From: Acanthacorydalis orientalis
Lineage: Eukaryota > Arthropoda > Insecta > Megaloptera > Corydalidae
Assembly (NCBI GenBank): GCA_034766995.1
Contig: CM068315.1
Coordinates: 12,186,510 to 12,250,509 of the forward strand
Length of the DNA stretch: 64,000 nucleotides
Direction of reading: 5' to 3'
A program made the position numbers and the translations under genes. The notes under the pieces were generated by a model. The model ran no database searches and was not told the DNA's origin. It saw only the letters and a program-made list of their open reading frames with translations. This document shows positions 38,223 to 51,641 of this stretch, in pieces; position 1 is the stretch's first letter, and each line of letters begins with the position of its first letter.

Positions 38223-39150
38223 CTGTGTGTGTGTGTTTGCTTGCATGTTCGTTTTGTATATTTAAAAAAATACAATCTTTGTTTAGATACAACGAATAAT
38301 CTGAAATATATAGAATTCTTTTAGATTTAATCTTTTAAAAAAATATGTTTTTAACGGATTCTTTAAATAAAACAATAATACTTAAAATATTTATTCTTGA
38401 ATATATGTATTTTTTAGTTGAAAATATATTTTATTTTTTGATATTTCATATTCCATTACTAATATTATTAAATGAGAAAGCAATTAATTTATATTTTCTA
38501 TTCATCCATGGATAATATTTTATTTTTAAAATTTATTATAAATATTAATTTTTATAAATTATTAATTTCTATTAATTAAAATTATAATTTTTTTTTAAAT
38601 AAAAAATGTGGATATAAAAACGCAAGTTGAATTATTCTTTAAGAGAAGGTTTTTATATTTCTCTAAGATAACATTTCATATATAAGATTTTTCGTTTATT
38701 TCTTTTCTGAAACAATTATTTTTTAAATTCATATTCATTCAATGTATGTTACATTATTATATTTTACTTATATTATCTAAAGCTGCTACGATATTCTAAT
38801 ATTATAAAAAATAAAGTAATATTTCGCTATTTATTCATATAAACTGTTCGAGTTTCATAAGAAATTATAACATATTAAAGTATCAAAACGAAATAAAATT
38901 TAATCATCCATGACCGTTTGTACATTTTTTTCTTTCAACTACATACGATTATAATTTGAATTCTATTCACGATATTTTTTCGATTTTATTTTCATGGATT
39001 GTAAGCACGAATTCGCTATTCGGAAATAAAGCTATTCAGTTGACACAATCTATTATCTAATAAGATTTATAGCAATTTTGTTCATAAAATCAGAAAGCTA
39101 CGCATGTAAAAATATTTGTTTGTTCATTTGCTATTCTAAACCTTATACGT

Positions 39151-39187
<37 letters not shown>

Positions 39188-39879
39188 ACAATATAGTATA
39201 TGGTAATACTTATTAAGAGAAATTTATAATTAATGAACTAGGATATAGTTAAGTAGAGATGTTGTTGAATTTTATTCTATAACAATTTCTATTATAATTA
39301 TTTTAGAATAATTTTTGAAATTATTTAATTGTATTTATGTTAATGATAATCGAAAATTATTGTTTATTAATACTTATTCAGCATGTAAATAATCATATTG
39401 TAATACTAAATAACAAATAAGAACGTCAATGTGTCATAGTAAAATAAAACTATACATATTTGTTTATATAATATTGACAAAGTTGGAGTAAATGAAAACA
39501 GAATAGATTTATACAAACTTGTAAAATATTTAATTGTGATGTGTATAAAATTTCACTAAGAAAAAAACATTATTGAATATTTCTATTTCATGTTATAATA
39601 TGCTTCATTTTAATTATACTAAAACGTTCTGTTCAAAACGATTTTCTTGTTATTTATTTGTTTGATTAAATAATTTTCCTTGTTTATGTAAACATGTTAA
39701 ATGTCAAATCATATTAATGAAATATTATTTTAGATACGGTTAAAATGTATATTAGTTAACATAATTTATTAATGAAATTGATAAATACTAGAATTATTTT
39801 ATTTTATATTCTTAAACTTGTTTTACAATTTTGATATCTGTTTATTAAACATTATTAAATTTCCTGTCCTGACATTTTA
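37738..39879. other. unc-13 intron with microsatellites
   Basis: (TA)n at about 37738-37785, compound TA/TG at about 38171-38236 and (TA)n at about 39152-39185. No exon seen. Confidence 0.55.
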
Positions 39880-40434
39880 TTAGGTGGTAGGAAAGTAATT
39901 GCCGGTTTTGTTTTCTGAATTCCTACTTTAAATTTTTTCAATGAAAATTTCATTTCATCGTATTTATGTGAATATCATTTTAAAGTACATTTTTCGGTCT
40001 GTATTTTGGAAAGATCGACATTGGTTTTATTATTAATTTTGCTTCAAATTGGGCTATTGAATTAAAGATGGAAAATAAGCAAGTAAGTGCATTTTTATAC
40101 GAGTTCAAAATGGGTGATAAAGCATCAGAAATTGCTCGTAAACTAAATGATGCTTTCGGTGTGAGTACTGTTAAGGAACATCTGGTGCAATGGTGGTTTC
40201 AAAAATTTCGTGTTACGGACAAAAGCCTGGCAGATGAAGGAAGTCGCTGGCGTCCTTCAGTTTATAACGACCAACTGAAGGCATTAGTTGAATCAAAACC
40301 ACGCATAACAATTCTAGAGCTTGCTCAAAAGTTGGGCGTTAGTCATCGAACAGGTCTGGACCACTTAAAAAAAGAAAATCAAAAAAACTTGAAAAATGGG
40401 TGCATAAACCGTAATTATATTTCTACCGACCTAA
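39880..40434 (+). mobile_element. Mariner family A, DNA-binding-half-only copy with a different deletion (J2)
   Basis: Plus-strand element with left end ttaggtggtaggaaagtaat and right end ttctaccgacctaata. It resembles the J1 copies but keeps the coding sequence further (cttgaaaaatgggtgc, equivalent to the KWV of the KWVPHEL linker) and then jumps to ataaaccgtaatta close to the right end. The breakpoints therefore differ from the shared J1 junction. It carries the only undamaged DNA-binding domain of the group, annotated separately. Confidence 0.88.
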
Positions 40435-40472
40435 TAGTTAAATATCTAAGATATATTTTATATAATAATTAA
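40068..40472 (+). CDS. HTH-only mariner transposase fragment, intact frame
   Basis: A 134-codon open frame starting at the ATG in the expected transposase position. Residues 1-45 give the first helix-turn-helix (FLYEFKMGDKASEIARKLND, then TVKEHLVQWWFQKFR). Residues 60-105 give the second (NDQLKALVESKPRITILELA, QKLGVSHRTGLDHLKKENQK), the bipartite domain that binds mariner inverted repeats. Translation then crosses the deletion, reads through the right inverted repeat and ends in flanking intron, so the last 25 or so residues are not transposase. No DDE/D catalytic residue is present. If expressed it could bind family A ends without cutting them. It has no visible promoter and lies inside an unc-13 intron in the same orientation, so it may simply be a young fossil. 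Confidence 0.55.
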   Translation: MENKQVSAFLYEFKMGDKASEIARKLNDAFGVSTVKEHLVQWWFQKFRVTDKSLADEGSRWRPSVYNDQLKALVESKPRITILELAQKLGVSHRTGLDHLKKENQKNLKNGCINRNYISTDLIVKYLRYILYNN

Positions 40473-41240
40473 TTTTTGTAATTTTTAAATTTCGAACTAG
40501 TAAATGTTTTTAATTATAATATAATTACATCTATTATTATTTTTTTTATAAATCAGGTTATTTCTATTTTTTTTTGGCAAAAAGAATATAAAATTGAACT
40601 TATATATATATATATATATATACATATGTATATAAAACTATTTATATAGTATATTATATACTAACTGAAATTTTTTTAGCCCTAAAAAAACCTTCATATT
40701 TTTGTGCCTTTGTGTGAATGTTTGATTAACAATAAAGTTAAAATATAACAACATTTCAAATGAAATTTTAGTTTTTAATTTATAATTCAATATTTTTTAT
40801 GGTTTATGATTCTTTTTGCTGAAGTACTTATCATTTTTTAACAATGAACTATTTTTATTATAAAAAATATCATTACATTTTTGTTTGTTTGGCTTGAAAG
40901 AATTTAGAAAATGACATTTTATTGTAATAATAATAATAAATTATTTTATAACATTGTATATATATATATAAAAATTCATACATATATTCATATAAATGTA
41001 TAGAATGCATATATATTATATTTACAAAAATATACATATATAACAATATATTTTTTTTTGAAAAGGTGTAAAAATTTAATATAATTTATAATTTCAAATT
41101 TCCTAGAAAACTGTCTCTGTGTCAGCGATTCAATAGATTTATTTCTTATATAAATTTCAAACTCGTGTTCATAGGAAAACTCATACGATGGAAAATTGAA
41201 TAGAATCTAATATTAATGCCTTTGTTACGGACTTCTACAG

Positions 41241-41305
<65 letters not shown>

Positions 41306-41713
41306 ATGTATCATAAATAACAATCCATGGAAAAAAAACACCATTCCATCCGTTGACATCAAAGCAGGATGTGAATGAACATTATAAAATGATATTTTCT
41401 ACACGTTCCGCTATCATAAAGGAAGCGTACATGAAATGCAATGAGGAAATGAATTTATACATTTAGAGGTCACATTTGGAAAAGCTTTAGCGGCATGGTC
41501 GATAAATTGTTCATCTGAAGCCGCGATGCCGTAGACCTTCCTCTTTCTCTTTCGATGGCACACAGAGTGCACACATTGATCGATACGTTGACCTTCTGTT
41601 TACAGACCATGTGTGTGTATGTGTTACCTACGAACTATTTCTGATTGAAACGTTAACTTTATGTCAAACGATCTCTCCGGGTGCAAAATGTTGTGGCTGA
41701 TTTATAAAATTTA

Positions 41714-41751
<38 letters not shown>

Positions 41752-42450
41752 TTACTCATTCGTCAGTTATTTGTTATAAAATGAATTCAAATATTAATTA
41801 GACAATTCTGGACTATCCACACCGTGTTTATAACAAACTTCCTTATTAATTACTATATTTTTTTATACTTGTATATTTATCTCTTTATATACGATGTTAT
41901 TTATTGATACAATTTACATGTCTTATTAATTAAACTTTCTCATTGAATCAATGTAAGCAATATCGTATATTAGAAAAGTTTAACGTAGATATGAAAATAA
42001 CTATATAAAGTTATCCTAGAATTTCATAATCGATACGGTTTTTTTTATTTATAAATAAAAATATTTCTATCGTGAGTTTATTTATGAAAATAAAGTGGGT
42101 TTTTTTCGAAGAAATTCTTTTGCTTTGAAATACATTTTATTTCATACATAAGAATTGCTATTGAGATATTTTCATTTTTTCAAAGAAATGTTTAAAATTT
42201 CTGAAATACATAATAAATATTATTTACTCATGATGAAATTCTCTCTTTATTTTCTTATATAAGGATACAGGAGATAATAATTTCATTGGTCTGCATTGTA
42301 AAAAGGGTATTTTTTCATTGTTCTGCTAGCTTTGATTTCTTTGATTTATATGAATATTTATCTTATATGATTTATTTTAGCTCTAGTACCAGTTTTGAAG
42401 GTTATAAATAACTATACCATAACTATCTGTAGTTATAACTATTTTTAAAA
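40435..42450. other. unc-13 intron, microsatellites and a GC-richer patch
   Basis: (TA)n at about 40601-40622, 40958-40970, 41242-41289 (followed by TG to 41306) and 41717-41749. The patch at about 41330-41700 is richer in GC than the background but holds no recognisable exon. It could be a conserved intronic element. Confidence 0.5.
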
Positions 42451-42975
42451 ATTATTATGGGTAAAAATTAATTCTGTGCCTTTAAATTCAATAACTTTGT
42501 TTTCAAATTAAAATATTTTCTTGTCGTTTTAAGATTTAAAAGTGCTAAACTTAAAATTTAAAAAAACTCTATATATTGGCCAAGCAGTTGGCATAACCTC
42601 ACAAAGCAGTGATGAACACTAGCGTTTGAAAAGCACCATATTAGGCATTGTATACTTTTCATATTCCAATTAAAAACATGTAGCCAAAATTGCGGGAATG
42701 ATTTATTCAGCTTTGGTGGAAGATACTGTTATCTAGAAAACATGCAAAAAATACTAAAACAGAAAGAGAGTTCTGAAAATATATTGTGAGTTCAACGACT
42801 TAAGGCTACCGTCTTTTTTTGATAATGGATTCGTCTGTTATCCGACAGATGAAGTAAAGATATATAAATAATGGAGGATATTCTGAGGATTGAAATTTAT
42901 TTCATTTTTCAATAAACATTTATTTTCTATAAAAATGTACTGAATTAATTTGTACATATAATAATATTTTTGTAA
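42451..42975 (+). repeat. Unclassified interspersed repeat C, copy 3
   Basis: Includes the longer 5' start shared with copy 1 (gtaaaaattaattctgtgcc, then ttcaataactttgttttcaa), then gttggcataacctcacaaag, gggaatgatttattcagctt and the 3' part up to about 42975, where similarity fades. Confidence 0.75.
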
Positions 42976-44483
42976 CTGTAAAGTTATCTACAGTTATCCG
43001 AAGATGTAAAACTAGAAAAAAAAGATAATTTGTGTAGTTCACAAGAAACAAAAGCACCAAGTTAGTACGGATACAAGTCCAAAAATAAATATTTTTCAAT
43101 ACCTTGACGTTTTAAAGATGTTGCCATCGCATAAGCAACAAATAGAAACGATAAATAATCAATTTTTGAATGTTTTGAGGAGAAAAGTTTGGTTTTAAAA
43201 ATTCATATTCAAGTGATTTTTTTGATATTCAGAATACGTATCAACAAGTAATGAAAAGGAAAATATTTATTTATTGAATGTTTGAACAGTTAGGTGATTG
43301 AGTAAATAATATTTGTATAAAAACTATTTCAATGACTAGGTATTTTATTATATTTACAATTATTGTTTTATTTTAGTTATGCATGAAAATAAATTAAATC
43401 TATATCATATATTAAAACATATGTGAACACAGAAAATATTGTTAAATTTCCAAAAAAATTGTTAATATGAATGATTATTAAATGAATGATAAATTAATTA
43501 ATTAATTAAATTAATGATTTTTTAATAGAAGTAATCAATAAATTCTTATTAAAAAATAAATAATTTTGTTATTTAATGAAACTCACAATTAAATATTTAT
43601 TTGTTAATCAATGTTCGATTTATTGATAAATGTAAATAAATTACAGCAGAGAAGTTTTAAAAAAACTTCTAAATAAATTTAACAGTCAATTATCGCCTTT
43701 GAGTGTCTAGAAATACATCTAAATAATAATTTGTGAATAATTAAAAGACAATTTTGTAAAATTCGTCGCGTTTTTAAAAAGTTATAAAAAAGTCTCCACA
43801 TTTTATATTATTAGCTTTTTCATGAAAAAATATATTATTTTTTAATTTATCATTTAAACCATAAGTATGTTTTTAATGCAACAGATATTAAAAACAATAT
43901 CACATAAATTCAATTTATCATTTTTATATAAATTTAATAATATCAAAATTTGTGATAAAATTGCTTGTTTGTTCAATTAGCAAAAATGAATTTACAATGT
44001 AATAAATATTACAAGGGTTATCTCTGTAAAAACAACAATATTATTATAATTAGAGTTATTTTATTACAATATTATGTAGTTTTACTTAAACCATTCTTGT
44101 ATTAATATTGAAACGTAATATAATCGTAAATAACTGTGATTAGAAAAATTGAATATATATATATATATATACACATATGATATAATTTGTTGCAAGATAT
44201 CTAAACTTATTATTAACCAAAAACGTATAACAATTTTAATATATACATATTTATATTTAAAAAGAAGATTTAAATATAAATGTTTAAAGTATTATAAATG
44301 AACCATATATCCTGTACAGTTAAATAAAATTCAACGAGTATATTTTATTTCAATCGGGAGAACTAAATCTTGATAGTTAAAATAAGTAAACTAGTATGAA
44401 GTAGTATAAATATTCAAACTATCATGTATCCTTTTTGGAGAGATCAAGCGAGGCCTTATGAATTTATTATAGTTTCAAAAGCT

Positions 44484-44547
<64 letters not shown>

Positions 44548-45291
44548 TTTGTTATAGATTATACTCATATATTTTGTACACTTGAACACATGAAACTATA
44601 TCTGATGAAGGTTTACTAAAAATAGACTAAGCAATATCAAATGTGAAATGCGGGACTAGTTTTTTTTACAATTGAAATTATAATTGAAACATTGGATTAA
44701 ATATTTATAATGTAAAAGCATAAATTTCATATGTATCATATAATATCCAAAAATATTCATGAAATTTTACAGTTCAGGATCAAAAAGGTTTTTTTTTGAT
44801 AAATTTTAATACAACAGTGTATATATATATATATATATATTGTGTGTGTGTGCGCGCGCACGTTGGTACATTTATATGGGTATATGTGTGTTTAAATACA
44901 TAGATATATTTTGTAAACTTTCTCTTGCAAAGGTTAAATTTATTTTAATGTATTTTTAAATTTCTGTATGTTTGAAATTATATAATTTTACCTTTCAGCA
45001 CACAATATTTTATTCAAAATGATTGCTATGTATTGTAGACTGCCATACAATGAAGTTTTTTTTTAATTTAGTCGTTTTTCATAAACAGATTCATAAGTTC
45101 AGATTCATTAATATTAGGAGACATATTGTTGAGTTAAGAATAAATTTTTGTAAATTATTTCGAAAAATTATACAAAAAGTGCATAAAACTGACTAGATTT
45201 TTTTATGAAATTTATATAATTTGTATTTGAAGACTAGATAAAACGTGAGAATAAATTTAAACTTTTTAATAATTTTGATAAATTAACTTTA
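42976..45291. other. unc-13 intron with microsatellites
   Basis: (TA)n at about 44152-44171 and 44483-44546, and a compound tract at about 44818-44862 listed separately. No exon. Confidence 0.5.
44818..44862. repeat. Compound TA/TG/CG alternating tract
   Basis: (TA)n runs into (TG)6 and then gcgcgcgcacg, a continuous purine-pyrimidine alternation of the kind that favours left-handed Z-DNA under negative supercoiling. Confidence 0.85.
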
Positions 45292-45892
45292 TTAACCCCT
45301 TGACATACAAAGACGTCTTTGATACGTCATGTGTTTCTTATTCTATTGTAAATATTGACATCTCTGAAACGCACGTAGATTTAAATCGATTTAGTGCAGC
45401 TACAAAGCAAATATTAGAAAAAAATAATTATATATATTCCGTGTTAAAATGTGAACCTTAAAACGAACCCTGCAAGATGTCAGTTTTGAATCTGTACGAA
45501 AGTGGTATTGAAAGCCAAACTGGATATTCGAGTGAGAGCACATTTTCTTGAAAATATACTTTCCACTGGTAAATAGTAAAATCCTGCAGAGATGTCACTT
45601 GTGCTAAAAAATAATATAAGAAGCGAAATGACTTGGCAGTATAAAAAAATTCAAATACCTCTACATGTACCAGAATGTTTCGAAAAGTTCATACTTTACA
45701 GAACTATTGAATTATTGTTTAATTTGTTATTTAATTATTCATTATTAATTTGGTTATTAGTATTGAATTATAATATTTAACAATGAATAAATATTCTTTT
45801 CTTTGTTAAGCTTACATAAATGTTAAGCTGAGAAATAAATAGTGTTTTTGGTCATATAAAATTTTTATTTAATTCGTTTGTCAAAGGGTTAA
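45292..45892. mobile_element. piggyBac-like remnant with TTAA ends
   Basis: About 600 bp bounded by TTAA on both sides (45292-45295 and 45889-45892). The ends are inverted: ttaaccccttgacatacaaa on the left and, inverted from the right, ttaaccctttgacaaacgaa. TTAA target duplication and CCCTTTG-type ends are the signature of piggyBac elements. Inside are short frames (SVLNLYESGIESQTGYSSES, and 45592-45780) with no firm motif, so most of the transposase has been deleted or has decayed. Confidence 0.78.
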
Positions 45893-46193
45893 AAAATGCA
45901 TAAACTTTATTAATATATTAGTAAATATTTTTCAGGTCAACAAAAACAACAAATGTTTCTTTTTTATGTAAAATCAACTTTAATGTATATGTAGTTAAGT
46001 TTTTGATTTTATCTCTGTATTTTGCGCATTTTTATATACTAGAGATATAATTTAAATATTTTTTTTGATAAATAAAAAAAATATTTTTTGATCTGCTCAT
46101 TAAAGCATTAAGTATATAATTATTTTATATTTTAATTTTGTATAGTTATGTAAAATAATAATAACTTAAGATGAAATGAAATACAACTTGCTA

Positions 46194-46249
<56 letters not shown>

Positions 46250-46426
46250 ATTTAACTTGTATGTGAAGTACATAAGTAATTTTGATGTTCTCTTTTGATA
46301 CGTTGCCATACTATATAATTAAATGATAAATTATAAACATAATTGAATTTAGTTATTAGTTTGTGTTCCTGTCATCTTATACCATTTCGCAGTATTAATG
46401 AAATTGACTAGTGTTATTGATTCTAG
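45893..46426. other. Intron 3' end before unc-13 exon
   Basis: A long pure (TA)n at about 46194-46246. The acceptor is ATTGATTCTAG ending at 46426, with a weaker pyrimidine tract than the other two exons. Confidence 0.7.
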
Positions 46427-46544
46427 TGAAACGAACGACGTAAACACCGGGCTATTGATCGAAGTATGGAGCAAAGGAATGATCTGGGATCGTGCTCTAG
46501 GCTACCATTGGATTCCATTGCCAGCCGTCCAGTATTCGAACGAG
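46427..46544 (+). CDS. unc-13: unc-13 coding exon, C-terminal part of C2A domain
   Basis: 118-base exon. Its first T completes the Phe codon begun in the previous exon, giving ETNDVNTGLLIEVWSKGMIW, then DRALGYHWIPLPAVQYSNE, and ending at GTAAGA in phase 0. The strings LxxEVWxKGxIWD and WIPL followed by SNE are diagnostic for UNC-13/Munc13 C2A ([20 protein letters not shown] in Munc13-1). The next exon should open with Glu-Gly and a Trp-Leu-(Ser/Thr)-Leu-Asp motif; I did not find it in the remaining 17.4 kb. The acceptor is defined by homology and phase: the exon reads through without a stop only in this frame. Confidence 0.96.
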
Positions 46545-47514
46545 GTAAGACGAGAAGACATATTTTATTTTATAGTACATTGAGTACATTCTATATAGTT
46601 CACATATCAAAGACCCTTGCTGCGTAATTACAAAAGTTTTGTATGTAGTAATTAAAGTAAATTAATTAATTGTTATTCACAAGACATTTTTATATCTGAT
46701 GCATTTAATGGTCATTAGTTTGTGTACTGCATACTTATTTTCGAATATAGTTACTTTTGAATCAAACTATTAATTTATTATTATAATAAACAACTTATAA
46801 AGTTTGTTGAAGTAATTAATATCCAAAAAATAACAGAAAACATACCAACATTAGAATTTATTTTATGACTGAAAAAAAAATTGTCAAATATCGAAGTCAA
46901 TATTCAAAAGCTTTCATTGCCTCATTCCTTTTCACGTATGCGTTAACTTTTGACAGCTCTCGTTTTCCTTATATCATCTTTTTTCATATCATTTATTCCA
47001 ATTCATTTAATCACTTTCTTGACTAAAAATTTCATACCGTCATACAGGTCCTATAAATATTTAACGGTCTTTCATTTTTATCGTAAATATTTAATAACTG
47101 GTGTTGTTCTTGTATAATGGAATAGCATAACGTTGTGATTTTACTGTTTTTCACACGATATACTTTTGTGTTGTTCAATATTGAATTCATTATCATCTAT
47201 TACCATCTTTATGATATGTTTTTTATCGAACGAAAATTTCAACTTTTATTCGGCTGTGTGTTATATTTTACAACATTTTTGACCGCCTGATATTTAATAG
47301 TTTTTTATCAAAATATTTTAATATTTGTATTCATAATTAGTACCTACGGTTCAGTAGATGTATTTTAAAATTATATTGAAATATAACGTCCAGTTATATA
47401 ATTTGAAAGTTTTAGTTAATTTGGTAATAAATTTATTGTTCAATATTGTTTTGAAGTAAAAATTATTGACATACATTCCATTTAATTTTTAAGACATAAT
47501 AAAAAATTATTTAA
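46545..47514. other. unc-13 downstream intron, nothing seen
   Basis: AT-rich with no long microsatellite, transposon end or exon. Confidence 0.5.
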
Positions 47515-48718
<1,204 letters not shown>

Positions 48719-49571
48719 CTGGGCTGGGTAAATTTTTCCTGACTGCGGAGTACACGAACTTCTGAAAGTCTCTAGGGTACCGCATGTAAAAAAATGTTTT
48801 TATTTTCCAATACATGAGGTACGCATAGAGGTAAAGAAAAGTATTGCGATCATACCAGAAACCAACCTTCCTATTTTCAACGACTTTTCACGGCCGTTCT
48901 CTACCACCGTTATTAGCCTCAAATTCCTTGCTCCCCAATAGGTTGCATACTGAAAATAGTATTGGAAAGTTTAGTGGGGAATATTCTAGATTTTTTTAGA
49001 GGGAAGAAGAGCTTTAGCGTACAAAATTGAAATTAATTAAATATATAAATTTATTTATTAATCTCACAAGAAATAAATACACATAAATAACAATATAATT
49101 TTTAATGAAATTGAACATCGATATTACCAATGCAATGCTAATTCGATGTATGACATTGTCCCAAATTTTGAACAAGTTTATTACTATAAGGCACGAGGTT
49201 GCTCGTAACAACTCTTAGAACAGATTGTAGATTACAATCGGTTATCACTGCTTGATTTTTTGATTTATTATTTTTCATGCAAGAAAAAATTTGTTCACAT
49301 ATGTAAGTCGAAGCAAAGATCACAAACATTTTTCTAGTAAACTATTTTAATCTACTAATTTTTTTCAACAAGTGTTGTAAATAATTCAATAAGTTTCATA
49401 TTCATCATTTTTTATTTGAGAGCATTGTTTGCTTGCAGATTTATTAACTTGAACTGAATCACTTTCGATTCTTGTTTATATAATTTAATATTTTTGTGGT
49501 AAAATTTAAAAAAATCTTAGTCTTGTGCAAAGGTTGCATGTGACACACGGGCCATAGTTTTCCCACCCTTG
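48719..49571 (-). mobile_element. hAT element remnant with exact 8-bp target duplication
   Basis: 853 bp flanked by ctatagac on both sides (48711-48718 and 49572-49579). Ends are inverted: ctgggctgggtaaatttttc and, from the right, caagggtgggaaaactatgg, typical of hAT elements whose ends look like CAGGGGTGGG. The minus strand encodes the C-terminal part of a hAT transposase at about 49130-49300 (see the separate entry). The rest is too decayed or deleted to read. The exact target duplication argues for a fairly recent insertion relative to its coding decay, or for a copy inserted already defective. Confidence 0.88.
49138..49329 (-). pseudogene. hAT transposase C-terminal dimerisation region
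   Basis: 63-codon minus-strand frame with ICEQIFSCMKNNKSKN, then AVITDCNLQSVLRVVTSNL and KLVQNLGQCH. This is the C-terminal hAT dimerisation region as seen in GTF2IRD2/ZMYM-type transposases (CEQxFSxMKxNKSK, then LTDxxLxxxLRxATS). The upstream catalytic part is not readable. It is a fragment inside the element at 48719-49571. Confidence 0.8.
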
Positions 49572-49579
49572 CTATAGAC

Positions 49580-50240
49580 AAGTTACAAATAAATTATTTT
49601 TTCTTTATTATATTGAATTGTTTAAAAACAAGTTAGTTATTTTTGAGAAGAAATTAATTTTACATAATATTTTTTTTATTAATAATAAGTGATAATTCTG
49701 TGTAACAGACATGGTTTTTCTATTGATTTTTTATCATTATAATGACAATTCATTTAAAATATTTTGTAATAAAAAAATAAGAATTCATTCAAAATGTACA
49801 GTAATATTTACTGATAGTAACTATTTTTCGTTAAATAGAAAATTTAGTTATATAGGTGTTTAGATTATTCAAGTTTCACTTTATTTTATTGCAAATAAAG
49901 TGCATACAATGCAGTAATATAGTATTTAAAATATGTGCAATTCAATAAATCAATTGATTGTTCGTGGTAACAAGAACTCAATTGTAGAAAGTAGAAATAA
50001 TAAATTAATAATGTAATTTCAAAAGTAAAAACTTTTTAAATAAATTGTTATTTATGTAAATTCAAATCTTTTACTACTATTAAATTTTAGGCGTTTATTT
50101 GAAAACAGGATTTTCAATTATACCTGGTTTATATTTATTTTAATATTCATATTTAACGTATTAAGAAAAAATGGGTGTGTCAGTAAATAGATAACACAAA
50201 TAAATATTATAAACATGAATATTTCAAAATTTATTCTTAA

Positions 50241-50284
<44 letters not shown>

Positions 50285-51072
50285 CATTATATTTGTCTGA
50301 ATTACAAAGTTCTTAATTTTTTTAATGACTAAGGCAATTAAATTTAAGTTTGCTTCTTTGTTTCAACAGAACATAAAACCTTTATGAAATGAATTAACAG
50401 TCTGCTAATTTTAGCAATCTGGATAATTTAACTGTACTCGAATACAGAGATGAAAAGTAATTAATATTAGTTATTCATTTGAAAATGGTCTAATAGGACT
50501 ATTTGTATAATATTATACTTGAAATAATAAGTTTGTACAGTAATACAAATGTATAACAGAACAATTTTACTGTAACATTATATACGCCTACATGAACATT
50601 CAATAACACGATGCTTGTATACAATCGTACAAATAAGAAGAGCGTTCGACGACAACAACGACGTCGAAAGTCTACGTTACATAATTTTGGGTAGTTGTTG
50701 AAAAGAAATCATGAGATTTGTGATAATGACAATGTTTTAGTTGAGCGCGGTCGATGGTGTACGATCGACAGCCACTCCGAAAAGTCTAAATGTCATGTTG
50801 GAGGCGGTGAAGCAAAAACTCCGTTCCGCCGTTTCCGGCTCTTATATGAATACACATTGGGTACGGTTTCCCATCTGTTATTTTAATGTCACCTTGACGA
50901 TGTGACGATTTTTTTTGCTTAAACTGTTCAAAGATCCACACACTCGATAAATTTTATTTTGTGCCATAAATATAAACAAAGATCCATTTGTTAAGAATAA
51001 TCAATGTGTATAAAACTGTACTACTATTAAAAAGCAATAATTTATATGGCCCGTTTTCTTAAAAAAATAAGA

Positions 51073-51109
<37 letters not shown>

Positions 51110-51641
51110 TTATATAAAATATATTTTAACATGTTAAATAATTATTTATATACTGGTACTACTTTGAAAAAAATGTTTTAATAAGCAAAGTAAATATTTT
51201 AAATAAAGCTTTGTATTAAGTTATAAGAAGTATAATTGGATTAGAACGATTTAAATTTTCTCTTAATGAAATGTTAAAATATGATCAAACACTGTATTAT
51301 TAAAAGAAATGTTTGCATAACTAGTTGAAAATAAAGCGTTTCAGGTAAATTAAATTAAAAGTTAGTCAGCCAACTTTGTATTATTTCAGATCTGTCAGAG
51401 TTTGATTTCATCACAAGGAAAGTTAAAAATGATCAAAGGGATATATTTATTATTAAACTATGAAAATGTTTAATTATTATTTATGTCGTAATATTAGACC
51501 AAGATGTTTTTAGTAGTTGTTAAAAGTAATATGAAACAATAGAAATAAGTTCCTAAATTCATAAGTATTTCTTGTTGTTACTTAAAAAGTAATTTATAAA
51601 GTATATGTATATATGTATGTTTGTATATATATATATATATA
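49580..51641. other. Intron, AT-rich, with a GC-richer patch
   Basis: (TA)n at about 50242-50277 and 51074-51103. A patch at about 50640-50890 has higher GC and a 63-codon frame with no recognisable content. It does not match the expected next unc-13 exon. Confidence 0.5.

Noticed and set aside
539..40434. HTH-only and catalytic-only mariners as a split, two-part transposition system
   Set aside because: The two sets belong to different families with different inverted repeats, and nearly all frames are broken, so complementation is not supported.
50695..50886. 63-codon plus-strand frame in a GC-richer patch as the next unc-13 exon
   Set aside because: It does not begin with the expected Glu-Gly and Trp-Leu-(Ser/Thr)-Leu-Asp continuation of C2A, and no convincing acceptor fits.
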